DNA of 64,000 nucleotides from Prosopocoilus inquinatus (taxonomy: Eukaryota; Arthropoda; Insecta; Coleoptera; Lucanidae). The translations under genes were made by a program, and so were the position numbers. The stretch spans positions 38,120,001 to 38,184,000 of the forward strand of contig CM069873.1 in assembly GCA_036172665.1 (NCBI GenBank). Reading direction: 5' to 3'. Positions 47,593-58,710 of this stretch are shown piece by piece. A model generated the notes under the pieces. That model did not search any database. It worked only from the letters and a program-made list of their open reading frames with translations, and was not told the origin of the DNA. Every line of letters begins with the position of its first letter. Positions within the stretch are counted from its first letter, which is position 1.

Positions 47593-48689
47593 TCGATTTC
47601 CTCCTCTTCATAGCGTGAATATGACAGATTGGCCTGGTTTCCCCTGCCTCGATACCTTCTCTCATGCTTCGCTGGTCCACCTGACGAGCCTAGCTGTTCG
47701 AGCAAGTTATCCTGGCCCCTCAAGAACTCGGCTGCTTCTTGGATTGTACTCCTGCCTCCCATCTGCCACAGAGATTGCAACGTATGCGGAAAATGACGCA
47801 TTAAATCCTTGACCAAAACCGTCTCCGCACGTTGTGTTGTCAGCAGTCTTGCCTGATTCACGTAATAGGAGAAATGTTCGAGCATGGTGTATATCCCTCG
47901 TGGTTCCCAACGTGCACTGATTATTTCTCTGAGGACCTCCAGTTGTTTTTGCTCGGACCAGTATGTCTTCAGAAAATCGGTTCTGAAATCGGCGTAACTC
48001 TGCCATTTTCCCTTGTAGATTTGGCTCCAGTAGTAAGCCGACCCCATCATGCTCTCCTCGGCGGTGATTAATTTTTCTTCTTCAGGGATACCTAGCCTCC
48101 TAAACCACGACTCTAAATGGCGCAAAAACTTATAGGGATCAGAAGACGACTCCCCTCTAAAAACCGGCCTTTTCATCGTTAATTGTAGTAGCAACTTGGA
48201 ATTTTCACCCGAAATCGCGCTTGGCCCTGGCTTGTCCGAAACGGTTTCGCTTATATCCGCCCTACAGCTTGCATATATATCTCCTACCTGGTTCGACGTG
48301 CTGCTCCCCGAGACGGCCGATACATCTGCCCTGGAGATGCTATCCGACGACGATGGCGTTCTCTCTGGCTGTCGCTCCCGGACGATGCCCTGCAGTGCTG
48401 ATAGGATCCCGGTCATCATCTCTTGCTGTTGTCCCGACCAAACAGCAAACCATCGAGGAACCTCCTCCTGCTTATCCGCGATACCCTCGGTAGGCTGCGT
48501 CGTTACCGACGTCGCGACGCTCGCTTCAGACGCTTCGGTTACGGCGACACTACGCGACTCCGCGGCGCTCTCGCTCTCTATCCCGACCGTTCCCGCGACG
48601 GCACGCGAGCTGTCCGTCATCCTGTATTTCTGTTTTCCGCGACCCGACATTCCTTCCTCTCTCAAAATATTAAAACGACCGCTTTTCAA
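47571..48689 (-). CDS. RE-C gag
   Basis: A 372-codon frame beginning 43 bp inside the 5' LTR. The N-terminal third is Ser/Thr/Glu-rich; the middle holds a Gypsy-type capsid region (DPYKFLRHLESWFRRLG, YYWSQIYKGKW, FLKTYWSEQKQLEVL). The C-terminus has an Arg/Gly-rich patch (RRYRGRGN) rather than a CCHC zinc knuckle, an alternative nucleic-acid-binding design. A second ATG lies 13 codons in (SGRGKQKYRM) and could be the true start. Confidence 0.85.
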   Translation of the reverse strand: MKSGRFNILREEGMSGRGKQKYRMTDSSRAVAGTVGIESESAAESRSVAVTEASEASVATSVTTQPTEGIADKQEEVPRWFAVWSGQQQEMMTGILSALQGIVRERQPERTPSSSDSISRADVSAVSGSSTSNQVGDIYASCRADISETVSDKPGPSAISGENSKLLLQLTMKRPVFRGESSSDPYKFLRHLESWFRRLGIPEEEKLITAEESMMGSAYYWSQIYKGKWQSYADFRTDFLKTYWSEQKQLEVLREIISARWEPRGIYTMLEHFSYYVNQARLLTTQRAETVLVKDLMRHFPHTLQSLWQMGGRSTIQEAAEFLRGQDNLLEQLGSSGGPAKHERRYRGRGNQANLSYSRYEEEEIDQENWNR

Positions 48690-48732
48690 TTAACCAACAA
48701 TCCTGGTCACGGCAACAAAAATTTTATATGTA

Positions 48733-51275
48733 TGTAACGCGCCGACACGTCACTGATTTTGTTGTTAAACGGAACAACCAATTACAATAACAAACTGTCT
48801 CAAACCAAAGCAAAATAAATTACTCTACTTGACACGTAATTCAGAAACCATCAAAAATTAACTTCTGACTCGTAAATGGCCATATGTTTTATCTATTTCA
48901 ATAAAAATCGTGATCGTCTAATTAAACTTGTAGGACCTTACCTGTGATGTAACTCAAGACTCGTTGGTGCGGTCGCGCAATAAATTTGAGAGATTTAAGG
49001 AACTAAGTACGTTAAAATAAAAATGCGAGATATTAAATTTAATTTACTTCGTTTATTGAGAATAACGAGGGGAAAAAACTCCGTTACCAGCCCCCCTAGG
49101 AATCTGGTAAATGAGCGTAAAAACCCTCGTGAATTTATACGTCAATACAGCGATTACCAAATATAGCAGTTGCGAGCAATACAGTAAGACTCAGCCAACA
49201 GATTTCACTCTCGAATATAGTAGCGATATAACTTAACCAACATTTCTGGGGGAATCGAGTTCGCTTAGCACAATAATCTCCACGGGACTTTGTCCTCGAT
49301 TGGATTGTCAATCAAAATAATTTGTCTATTGAGCTCTGTTTAGGTACAGTGATTGTCACTTAAGATCGTACTCTAAAACAACACTCTGACCAAATCAACC
49401 AATGTACAGCGTGACACGTGAGTCTACAGTGTACCTTAATTAGGTGAATTAATTTCCTAATTAGTTAGATGTTTGGGGAAAGTGGGTGATACGAGATGCG
49501 GTTCTTAGTGATCTATTTGCAGAGGTATACACAGTGATCGCTTTTAGTTTTTCACGGATGTCCCCTTGGGACCCCCCCTAAAGCTAGATTAATTAATTCT
49601 TCTGGCCAGGAACTTTGTCTACTCGAAACCAGGTATAGGGGTTGAGGTACAGTGACTCTCGGTTATTTTCCCCCTGTATATTTTCGTCGCCTAAAGCTGT
49701 TACCCACTTGGTGGACCCGATTGACCGCTGATAATGACCGTACACTATGGGTGCTTAAGTCCAGTGGTCGCAAAGTCAATCCTCTATATTCTCCCGCAAT
49801 ATATCTCAGCTAATAAACCCCAACTGGTAAAACCCACGGGTTTGGAGAAATCCTCGTTTCGTGAGTTGAGCGCTTAATTTCGTTTCAGTATCTTTGGCCT
49901 CGGAATTTGTAAGAAATTCGTACTGGAAATTAACTTGGCCTTGATTTCTGGTGATAAATTAATGCTGGCCACACTTAATTAGTCGGTAGATATTACTTGC
50001 CTTTCGACCAGGGATTCAAACTGGGACAACTCTCGTAATCACTCAGATCCCAGTTGTGAGCGAGGTCACTAAATGATACGAGGGTTTCCAAAGGTGACAG
50101 AAACACTTCTATAATTAGTACACTGGACTGGAGATTTCAGTAGATTCGTGGTAAAGTTAACTACTTTGGTTGATCAAGTCGCAGAACGCGTACTCCGACG
50201 AACCTAGTGACATACACTGATTTAAACTTAAATATGACAATTCTACAATTAAAATACTAGTAATTTATAAGGCAAAGTTGGGAACGTCAACCAACTGTGT
50301 GTTTAATTATGTAAATTCAAACTGACTCGAATGCGAACTCGATTATTGAATTTCAAAGTTTGGAATCAATTAAAACCACCAAAAATGCGGCGAAGCAATA
50401 ATGATTAAATGACCTTTTACCTAACTGTCCAATTCCGAGTAATTTGCGCACCACTCACTCTGTTTTAAAACCACTCGCGTCGAGCCCGTGTGCGAAAGCA
50501 AAAATTTATTAAAATGCCTTTTAAACACTTGAAGTTACACCCGAAATGGTGATTGAAAACACGATTATGGAACACACCTTACTTAAGACAGACTACTAAA
50601 TTCAAAATTGCAACTCGGCGTTTGGTATTCAACCGGTCTTTTCAGATGACAAAATCTGACTCCCTCAATTAAAATAACTTTTCCCTTTTCCACCCTCGTT
50701 AGTGAGCCCCACCCGGTTTTCGAAAAGAGCTTGACAACACCCCCGACCAATCGATACCGTTTTCGAAAAGTTCCTGTCCTCCTCCTTTTAGAAAACACCC
50801 CAGTAATAAATTTACACGCGTAACTCACCGTAAATGTCCATCTCGAAGTCTGTTTCTTTTCTCTTAAAATTTTGAACATGCACTCTCTTTACAAGTGACT
50901 GATTTATTGTTTCCTTTGCGAAAGTTAAGGTTCGTTCTAAAGTTATCGCCTTCCAAAAACAACTCGACCCCCCAGTGATTTTGAAAATCATCTCATCTTA
51001 CATAACCGGCCCTTATCCTATTAAAGCATGACTGACACTCCTTCACAAAATGAAACAAAACGAATACATTCTAAAATCTTGGCAATACCCTGCTGTTACT
51101 GAAGTGTTCTGTACTTAAAATTTATTGCCTCTTGTAAACCTACAACGACCCGTCTCAACCGTTTCCGGCGTTACTAGAACTTCTACGAAAAACAATATTT
51201 GTCTGTTATTTGTAATTTGTTCCACAATCGAAAATCAATCACGATTTGTTTATAAGCAAATCCGCGACCGTTTCA
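48733..51275 (-). repeat. RE-C 5' LTR (right copy)
   Basis: Same length as the left copy and two differences. It carries the promoter of RE-C on the minus strand. The strip 48690-48732 between it and gag would hold the primer-binding site; a clear TGG-initial match is not obvious directly at the LTR edge (TGACCAGG-like words occur about 30 bp in). Confidence 0.95.
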
Positions 51276-52222
51276 CTATTAATGAAGCCAATCAAGCAAA
51301 TAAAAATCCTCGTTTTCCAAAATTTACGAGTCCAAAAATATTTCTACCGGCGATATCTAACACAATACAATTTTTAAAAAATTTAGAATTGTGCGCCAAC
51401 ACCAATAATTGGTCTAACGAACATAAAATTAACTTCTTCGGAACATTTCTACAAGGAGCAGCGAGTAGTTGGTACAAAAATTATTTGTCCTCTGTAGAAA
51501 ATACTAATAATACATGGAATGATATAGTCCGCGACTTTAAAAAAGAATTTGGAGCAACTTCTTACACCCGAGAATTAAAACTTCGTTTATTAAAACGTAC
51601 TCAAAGAGAAAGTGAAGATATTCTTAAATACATGTACGACGTTCTTGAAATGTGCCACGACTTGGACCCCAACATGTCCTCTGAACAAATTCTCGATTAT
51701 TTTGAAAACGGTTTACACCCCATTTACATCACTCAATTTTCTCTCCTCTCCACCCCGCAAATGACGATAAACGATCTAAAAGCAATCGTTACTAAACTTA
51801 GCGAAACCCGTAAACGAGCAATCGCTTCTCACTTATCCAGCCCGGAATTATTTTTCCAGCAAAATACTAAAACTACTTCAACCCTGAAAAAATCATTTCC
51901 CGTTAACTCCAGAAACCCTAACCAAAATTTTTCTTTCCGAAATACTCGAACGACCGATGGAAGAACCATCTGCTTCATCTGCCGTAAACCAGGTCATCTT
52001 TCTTATACTTGTCATTTCAAACAAAACAATCATAACATAAACAACTCTCCTAGCCGTCAACAAAACTTCCCAAAAGTTTCACAATGGGAAAACCAGCAAC
52101 CCCGCCAATGGGTAAACCAGCAAGTAAATCAATCTCGAACACGCAATTATACCGAACAAAACCGTCCATATAATACTTTCCGAAACTTTAAAACCCCAAA
52201 CGAACAGGGCCGACGCCAGTAG
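51276..52222 (+). pseudogene. RE-B gag, 3' part: capsid and zinc knuckle
   Basis: Continues the gag frame after RE-C. Capsid motifs include FFGTFLQGAASSWYKNYL and LKLRLLKRTQRESEDILKY; a CCHC zinc knuckle CFICRKPGHLSYTC lies at about 51971-52012, followed by a Gln/Asn/Arg-rich tail. The stop is at 52220-52222. Open sequence upstream of 51276 belongs to the RE-C LTR and is not gag. Confidence 0.88.
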
Positions 52223-55200
52223 AGTCCTGCGTCGTCACCCCACATGTTACCAAAAAAGGACTCTGCTTATTCTCACCACCCGGAATTGTCACAATCCTAG
52301 CTACTTTAAATAATAAAATAATAAAAGTTATAATTGATACAGGAGCATTACACAATGTAGTTAATTCACGCTACATTTCCAATTACGTCCCCCTACAACG
52401 ACCTCTTAACATCATTACAGCCGGAAATGAACGAATTAAAATAATCGGAAAAACTTTCATAAAATTACAAATTTCAAATACACTCTTCCCGATAACTGCT
52501 CTAGTAGTACATAATCTTCCAAAACCCTTAATCTTAGGAACCTCTTTTCTAAGAAAAAGTAAAGCAATCATAAATTTCCCTCTACATTATTTAGAACTCT
52601 GTGGAAACATACGAGTTCCTTTTTATAAAAATACTTCAAATTTAGACAATTTCCTTTTAAAACCATCTACACAAAACATACACATAACTGCACAACCCCG
52701 AAAAACTGACATGAAATTAATTCTTAAAAAAGATATTTTCTTCCACCCTCATGAATCTCAAATTGTTGAAATCATTCTGCCAATAGTCCCAATAAAATTT
52801 AATAAATATAATTTCATACCTCGTGATGATTTTCTTCTCCCTCGAAAATTATCAATAACAAAAAATCTTTTTCCAGTAAAACAATGTTTTATGATAGAAA
52901 TAACAAATATAGGAACACTACCTTGTAAATTGTTCGCAAATACAGCCATTGGATATTTAGAAAAAATAACACTCACAAAAGATGAGCCTTCTTTATTTGC
53001 AGAATTTAAATCAAATATAAATATTGCCAAATACTCCCTTTCCAAAACAAAACTTGACAGATTATTGTCCGAATTTCCGGATATATTTGCCACTGATATG
53101 AGCCAAATTGGTTTAACCATCTTAACCAAACATCACATTGACGTGGGGGAGGCGAGCCCGGTTTCTAGTAGACCATATAGGGTAGCGCAACGAGAAAGAG
53201 ACATTATTAATGAACAAGTAAAAGAAATGCTAAATAATAATATCATAAGACCCAGCCAGTCACCCTGGGCGTCTCCGGTTGTTTTAGTGAAAAAACCTAA
53301 TAACACCTACCGATTTTGTGTTGACTACCGAAAAGTAAATAGCGTAACGCGTCAAAAGAATCTTTATCCCTTACCCCTAATCGAAGATTGTTTAACCTGT
53401 TTACAAGGAGCAAAATATTTTTCGTCCCTAGATTTATTTAGTGGATATTTTCAAGTAGGACTAACGGAATCGAGCAAAGAAAAAACTGCTTCTATCACAA
53501 CAGACGGTTTATACGAATTTAATGTCCTTCCTTTCTGTAATGCTCCCGCAACATTTCAAAATTTAGCTGACAAAATTTTTGAAGGGATGAAATGGAAAGA
53601 AGTACTAATTTACCTAGACGACATTATTGTGTTTTCTGATACCATTGAAGAACATCTAAAAAGATAACAAAAAGTATTCCAACGACTCCGCCAAGCCGGT
53701 TTAACCTTAAACCCTAATAAATGTAAATTTTTACAAACAAAAGTTAAAATACTCGGTTATGAAATTGATGAAAATGGTATTCGCCCGAATGAGTCAAAAA
53801 TTTTGGCCGTAAAAAAATTTAAAGAACCCAAAAATATTAAACAACTACAACGTTTTTTAGGACTTTGTAATTTTTATAGAAAATTCGTTCAAAATTTTGC
53901 AAAAATTGCTTTTCCACTCTACCAAGTCTTAAAGAAAAACGAAAAATTTATTTGGGATACAGAAAAACAACAATCCTTTGACTCATTAAAACAAAAACTT
54001 ATTGAAGCCCCTGTATTAGCCCATTATGATCCAAAATTAAAAACCGAACTAAGGGTAGACGCGTCTTCTAAAGGAATTGGAGCCGTGCTCTTACAAAATT
54101 TTCACGGTGAACTACATCCCATCGCTTACATTTCCCGAACGTCAACAAAAGCAGAACAAAATTATTCGGTTTTACATTTAGAAGGATTAGCCATTATATG
54201 GAGTCTAAAAACCCTCAGACATCTAATTTATGGAAAACCGGTGCAAATCATTACAGATCATCATGCCCTCTGTTTCCTCAAAACGCTTAAAAACCCCAAA
54301 GGTAGGACTGCTCGTTGGATATTAATATTATCAGAATACGATTATAAAATAATTCACAAAAAGGGCCGATTAAATCAAGATAGTGATTGTCTCAGTCGCT
54401 GTCCAGTATATGAAGCATCATTAGAGGATGAAAAAGTTGATCAAGATCTTCCTATTTTCATATCAATTCCTGAAAGTCTTGTCATCTCACAAGACTCTGA
54501 TCCCTATATTAGTGAAATTAAGAAAGCTCTTTTAAACCCAGATCAGGATTTATCGGCTATTATGAGGCGAAAAATAAAAAATTTCATTTTAATTGCGGAA
54601 ATTTTATATAAGAAAAATCCTAACGTTAACGGTTCCGCGAACTTGTTGGTAATTCCCGAAGTTTTAAAAGAGGAAATATTATTCTCAAATCATAACGAAC
54701 CACTAGCAGGTCATTTAGGATTTACTAAAACGTACCATCGAATCAAAAATCGTTACTTTTGGATTGGCATGTTAAAAGATATTAAAAAATACGTTCAAGG
54801 TTGTCCGGATTGCCAAGCACGAAAAGATTATACCAATAAATCACCTACCGGATTATTGCAACCAATTCAAGTAGGTCTCCCTTTTCAAAAAATAGGAATC
54901 GATTTATTAGGCCCTTTTCACAGAAGTTCTAAAGGCAATACAATGATCATAGTAGCAACCGACTATGCCACTCGGTGGGTTGAAACGAAAGCGTTACGGG
55001 ACGGAAAAGCTAATTCAGTCGCGAAATTTTTATTTGAAAATATCATAAGTCGACATGGATGTCCTAAAGAGATCTTAAGTGACCGTGGTAAAGTATTTCA
55101 GTCACAATTGATTGCAGAATTATTAAAAATAATGGGAGTCACTAGCCAATTTACAACAAGCTATAGACCCCAATGTAATGGTTTGACCGAGAGATTTAAC

Positions 55201-55731
55201 AAAACGCTCGCTGATATGCTCAGCCTGTATACGAACTCTCAGCAAACTGATTGGGATTTTTATCTGCCACATGTTACGTTCGCTTATAACACCGCAATAC
55301 AAGAAACAACGCGTATGACGCCTTTCAGTCTCGTTTACGGCCGTGAGCCTCGCCTTCCGTCTGAAGCTACGTTATCACAGGATATAGAAATGATCGACCT
55401 TCAAACATTGCGCGACCGCACATTAGCTGTCCGTAACATCGCGTCAGAAAATATTAAGCGATCGCAAACTAAAGCTAAAACTAGATATGACGACTGTCAC
55501 CGACATGTCGAATTCCGCGAAGGCGATAAAGTAAAAGTTTTCACCCCAATTCGAAAAGTGGGTAAAAGTGAAAAATTGTTACGGTGGTTTGGACCATATT
55601 ACATTATCAAAAAGCATACAGATGTAGACTATATTGTACAGAAAGGTCCCAATAAAAATTCAAAAACAGACGTGATACATGTGAGCAGAATACGACCTTA
55701 TTATGATGAGTGGCAACACCAACAACAATAA
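52192..55731 (+). pseudogene. RE-B pol: protease, RT, RNase H, integrase (one in-frame stop)
   Basis: Opens in the -1 frame relative to gag with about 31 bp overlap, implying programmed frameshifting; no canonical slippery heptamer is obvious. Protease D-T-G-A at 52336 and LILGTSFLRK; RT with FSSLDLFSGYFQV and the YLDD box at 53611-53622; RNase H (RVDASSKGIGAVL, TDHHALCFL); integrase zinc finger (HLGFTKTYHR...CPDCQARK) and catalytic residues in IGIDLLGPF, ILSDRGKVF and LTERFNKTL. Defects: TAA at 53665-53667, and VLPFCNAPATFQ lacks the Gly-Leu normally found after PF, a 6-bp deletion near 53533. Confidence 0.93.
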
Positions 55732-55761
55732 ATTTATATATAATTATTTTTTTTGCCCTAA

Positions 55762-56814
55762 TTTTTTATTTTATGTTACAGGAATTGCCTTACAACAATT
55801 GGTTTATTGATACTCTTCTACAGGCTCGGACACGCGATAATAGCCAGCTTGATAGCTTATATCAATACCAAGTTTTTATATGTTGAACAATCGTTTAAAC
55901 GTACAATTTCAAATTTGCATATTCATGCAGTCCACCGCCGATGTCTACTCCATCGCGAAATTTTGCAGAATCGCTTGTTATTATCATATCTTAGTCCAAC
56001 TGCAGTTAGTACATTGCTTATAAAGCAACTGGGAACAATCGCCTTTCCTGCAGGCGAAGTTATGTATATCATGCAATGCGTTCCGCGCAACGTACACATA
56101 CGCCGAACAAATAAATGTTACAAAGAATTACCCGTCTCAAGTAACAATGACTCATTGTTTATGTCTCCAATTACACACATATTACAAAGGCATGCCGAAG
56201 AAATAGAATGTCACATTCCAACACCTGCATTATATTTCATAAATAATAATTGGATTGCTTTAAATCCACACCCCGAAAGATCTGTTAAGCCCATTTTACT
56301 TGAAGTCGACAAAGAACCTGAATTAAACTTTCAAAAAATTCAACCATTGGGCGCAGGTGGAATTTATACTTATGAAGAAGTGCAAAAATTGCAAAATAAT
56401 TTCATGTTTAACTTTGAAAGATCTGCTATTTCGAGTATACTTATTCGGAAAATGGCAGGTCTAAATACTGACTCACAAGGATTTTCCACAATTTCCTTGT
56501 TTAATCCGGAAGAATTTCGAGATCTCGCTGATTCAGCCTTTTATTACCTATGGAATTCCATAAAAAACATTGGAACTATTGTATCATTTATAATAGGATT
56601 TTATATTACTTTTAAATTGTTTAAAACATTAATTAGTATAATCATAAATATCTTCACACTTTATCCGAGTACAGGCGTTAATTGGACCCTTATCGCCGCG
56701 TGCTGGGATAATCTTGTGTTGTTATTAGTAAATAAGAAATTTGCTAACGCGCGCGCAGACCTCCCACGAACCGGTTCACATTCCAATGTAAATTCAAATT
56801 CTCAATTACCCTAG
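55762..56814 (+). CDS. RE-B env-like glycoprotein, N-terminally short
   Basis: Open from 55762, with a pyrimidine-rich tract and AG acceptor at 55780-55781 (another at 55829-55830), as expected for an env made from a spliced transcript. No good ATG begins the frame; exon 1 may supply it. Paired Cys residues occur around CVPRNVHIRRTNKCYKELPV, then MSPITHIL and EIECHIPTP. A long hydrophobic segment near the C-terminus (IGTIVSFIIGFYITFKLF) is a membrane anchor. The pattern recalls chuvirus (Jingchuvirales)-type glycoproteins captured by arthropod retroelements, but this is from memory. At roughly 335-350 residues it lacks the N-terminal half of a full glycoprotein. An env tail relic of the same type is in RE-A at 59850-59915. 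Confidence 0.65.
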   Translation, partial: FFILCYRNCLTTIGLLILFYRLGHAIIASLIAYINTKFLYVEQSFKRTISNLHIHAVHRRCLLHREILQNRLLLSYLSPTAVSTLLIKQLGTIAFPAGEVMYIMQCVPRNVHIRRTNKCYKELPVSSNNDSLFMSPITHILQRHAEEIECHIPTPALYFINNNWIALNPHPERSVKPILLEVDKEPELNFQKIQPLGAGGIYTYEEVQKLQNNFMFNFERSAISSILIRKMAGLNTDSQGFSTISLFNPEEFRDLADSAFYYLWNSIKNIGTIVSFIIGFYITFKLFKTLISIIINIFTLYPSTGVNWTLIAACWDNLVLLLVNKKFANARADLPRTGSHSNVNSNSQLP

Positions 56815-57323
56815 CGAGTTCAGTTTATTATTATTATAAGATAAGAGATTGTATAATGCAACGTTAGCTTGCTTGACCAGCCAGCTTTGACTTTTTACAC
56901 CTCACATTTAGTTATTCAGTGTAACGTTAAGCATGTCCAACAACAAACTCGAAAATGGACTTCTTTTCATTCAATTATTGTAAGTAGCTTTTCATTTTTG
57001 AGTGCTTTCATAAACGTAAATATAATAATAGAAGTTTTTAAATTTTAAAATCCGTCATCTTGCTGGTCGTGCAAAATTACTTATCACCGTAGTACATTTA
57101 TTTAGTATTTAAAATGTAATATTTCATATAAGTACGTCAAATATTTTACTTTACTTTATAACAAGTACGTATGTACTTCGACAATCACTTTTGAATTGTA
57201 TAATGACCTACCTCAATTTTTGGTGTAATTCTTCCTAGCGGCCGCCACACTACACACAATAACTAGTCAATATCTAGTCATTTTCTAGTCAATATGAGAG
57301 AACCAAAAATTTTGTATAAACAG
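56815..57323. other. RE-B spacer between env and the antisense ORF
   Basis: AT-rich. At 57259-57296 the words CTAGTCAATA, CTAGTCATTTT, CTAGTCAATA form a short direct repeat close to the end of the opposite-strand ORF. TAGCGGCCGC occurs at 57237. Confidence 0.5.
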
Positions 57324-58106
57324 TTAATCAGTATCTTGTTCGTCCGCTCCCTCTAGCCCCTGCATCAAGCGCTCGATCTCATCCACAATCCATTCATCAG
57401 TGAAGGCTAATGGCGGAGCCTCCAGCTGTTCCCTCAGCAAAGAGTCAGGCACATCGGGCGCATCCCCCAAATCCACGTCAGAACAAGGTCCCGTTACGTT
57501 CACAGTTATTTCAAGGGAGCCGCCAACTGCCCGCACTTGGCGACCCCTCATCAACAACGGTGAACCTCCGGATGTGCCTTGCACACCCGATGGACCTGCT
57601 TGGGGAGACGGTGGTATGTCCTCCTGGGTTATTGGCTGCCCTTCACCAACCCTCCGGGACTTTGGTTGTTGCCTGACACCCCGTCTTCGAGACCGACGCC
57701 TAGTAATATCGTGGCTTTCGCCTATTTCCCGGGCGATTTCCTGCAGTCGACGATGGAAGCGGTCGTACCACCGAGCATACCCACGTCCTCGAAGGAAGCG
57801 AACCTCATCGAATTCCCTTCTCAGAGGAAGGCGCTGTCGAGCATGTCTGCAGAACCTTTGGATGCCACGTAACCCCTGGTTCAGGGCACTCCTGGGTGAT
57901 CGACGAGAGTAAAATCTCAACACCGCACACACAAACCCCAAGGAGTCCCGTACACGGCGACGTAAAAAAGGATCCTCAATACGTCCCACCAAGTAACAGA
58001 CCATGGAGAAAATTAATTCTAACGGCATGGTCGGCCGAATATTTTTTTTTCCGGAAGAAGAAGGAAAATTCAAATGTGGAAAATATTTGAAAATATTCGC
58101 GAGCAA
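57324..58106 (-). CDS. Antisense ORF (260 codons) between env and 3' LTR of RE-B
   Basis: An uninterrupted frame on the strand opposite gag-pol-env, much richer in G+C than the flanks. First ATG at 58106; an alternative at about 58028 would start at MPLELIFSMVCYLVGRIEDP. The hydrophobic N-terminal segment is followed by an Arg-rich helical region (RRRVRDSLG, RWYDRFHRRLQEIAREIG), a nuclear-localisation-like patch (TRRRSRRRG), a Pro/Gly linker (PPSPQAGPSGVQ), a strand-like AVGGSLEITVNVTGP and an acidic end (DEIERLMQGLEGADEQD). No family is recognised. The layout, basic middle and acidic tail, resembles retroviral regulatory proteins. Traces resembling IAREIG...ITRRR and AVGGSL are found on the minus strand of RE-A at 60439-60700. 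GC-rich sequence also opens plus-strand frames here, so coding is probable, not certain. Confidence 0.6.
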   Translation of the reverse strand: MLANIFKYFPHLNFPSSSGKKNIRPTMPLELIFSMVCYLVGRIEDPFLRRRVRDSLGFVCAVLRFYSRRSPRSALNQGLRGIQRFCRHARQRLPLRREFDEVRFLRGRGYARWYDRFHRRLQEIAREIGESHDITRRRSRRRGVRQQPKSRRVGEGQPITQEDIPPSPQAGPSGVQGTSGGSPLLMRGRQVRAVGGSLEITVNVTGPCSDVDLGDAPDVPDSLLREQLEAPPLAFTDEWIVDEIERLMQGLEGADEQDTD

Positions 58107-58289
58107 AGGACGTGAGCCGACCTACTGCACTAACCCGGCAATTCTTTCCAAGCTCCATATCTTCCTTAACGTAATCGCAAACTTTTCCTTACAAGACAAA
58201 TTATTTATCTCCCAGTATTCTTAAACAATATCTTCTTTGTTCCATACCTTCTACCTCATATCAAATTACTACAACTTTATTTTTTCGCC

Positions 58290-58710
58290 GAGGGGGGAAA
58301 GTGTAACAAAGGAAATAATTATCTAAATAATTATTTAAGATCCATACAGTGCAAGGAAAAACCTTGATCGATAACTTTGCATATAATTACATAATAATCC
58401 GGCAGCAGAGCAAAATGAATCATCGAAAGCTTCAAGAACACAGAGCTACACGTCAATCGCCCACGCCGCAGAAAGTAGGTCAACCTCAGATATAAATATC
58501 GATAGATTTCCCGATAGCATTAGTCGATCGGTATACTGATTATAGCGCGTGAACTCATGTCGTCCCAAAATAGTGCTTCTGTCATGTAAGTGTATCTTTT
58601 ATTCTTAAATAAATGTACTTAATGTTTTTTGTCCTCTATTAATTCAGCTACGCAACCCCTAATACGTTACTTTTTGGTAAAAACGAGATTACCAATAAGG
58701 CAACGTTACA
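58290..58710 (+). repeat. RE-B polypurine tract and 3' LTR
   Basis: GAGGGGGGAAAG (58290-58301) directly precedes the LTR (58302-58710). The same CGCCGAGGGGGGAAAG phrase precedes the RE-A 3' LTR. Confidence 0.95.

Larger units (their letters stand above)
40008..51275 (-). mobile_element. RE-C: youngest, innermost LTR retrotransposon (Gypsy type, 2.5-kb LTRs)
   Basis: Two 2543-bp LTRs (40008-42550 and 48733-51275) differ at only two bases that I can find (near 41708/50433 and 41741/50466). The target duplication is CTAT (40004-40007 and 51276-51279). Coding runs on the minus strand: gag then pol in an overlapping -1 frame. Total length is 11,268 bp. LTRs this long are unusual for insect Gypsy elements. 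Pol has one in-frame stop inside integrase. Confidence 0.97.
38805..58710 (+). mobile_element. RE-B: middle LTR retrotransposon with env-like and antisense ORFs
   Basis: LTRs 38805-39213 and 58302-58710 (409 bp each, 2 differences) and target duplication AAAT (38801-38804 and 58711-58714). Without RE-C it is about 8.6 kb: gag, pol (PR-RT-RNase H-IN, Ty3/Gypsy order), an env-like ORF, then an opposite-strand ORF before the 3' LTR. It shares LTR sequence, primer site and polypurine tract with RE-A, so the family inserted into itself. Defects seen: RE-C in gag, an in-frame stop and a 6-bp deletion in RT. Confidence 0.96.

Noticed and set aside
48196..48737. Plus-strand frames of 90-165 codons opposite RE-C gag
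   Set aside because: Gag is the better coding frame by capsid motifs and position; the others reflect its GC-rich codons.
51125..51275. RE-B gag start inside the RE-C LTR
   Set aside because: The open sequence before 51276 belongs to the LTR; the target duplication shows the true gag continues from 40007.
52140..52222. Canonical -1 slippery heptamer at the RE-B gag-pol overlap
   Set aside because: No X XXY YYZ word in the gag frame was found in the overlap; the mechanism stays open.
57400..57912. 170-codon plus-strand frame as the real gene in the GC-rich island
   Set aside because: It is shorter than the 260-codon minus frame that covers it, and lacks that frame's ordered basic, linker and acidic regions; not fully excluded.
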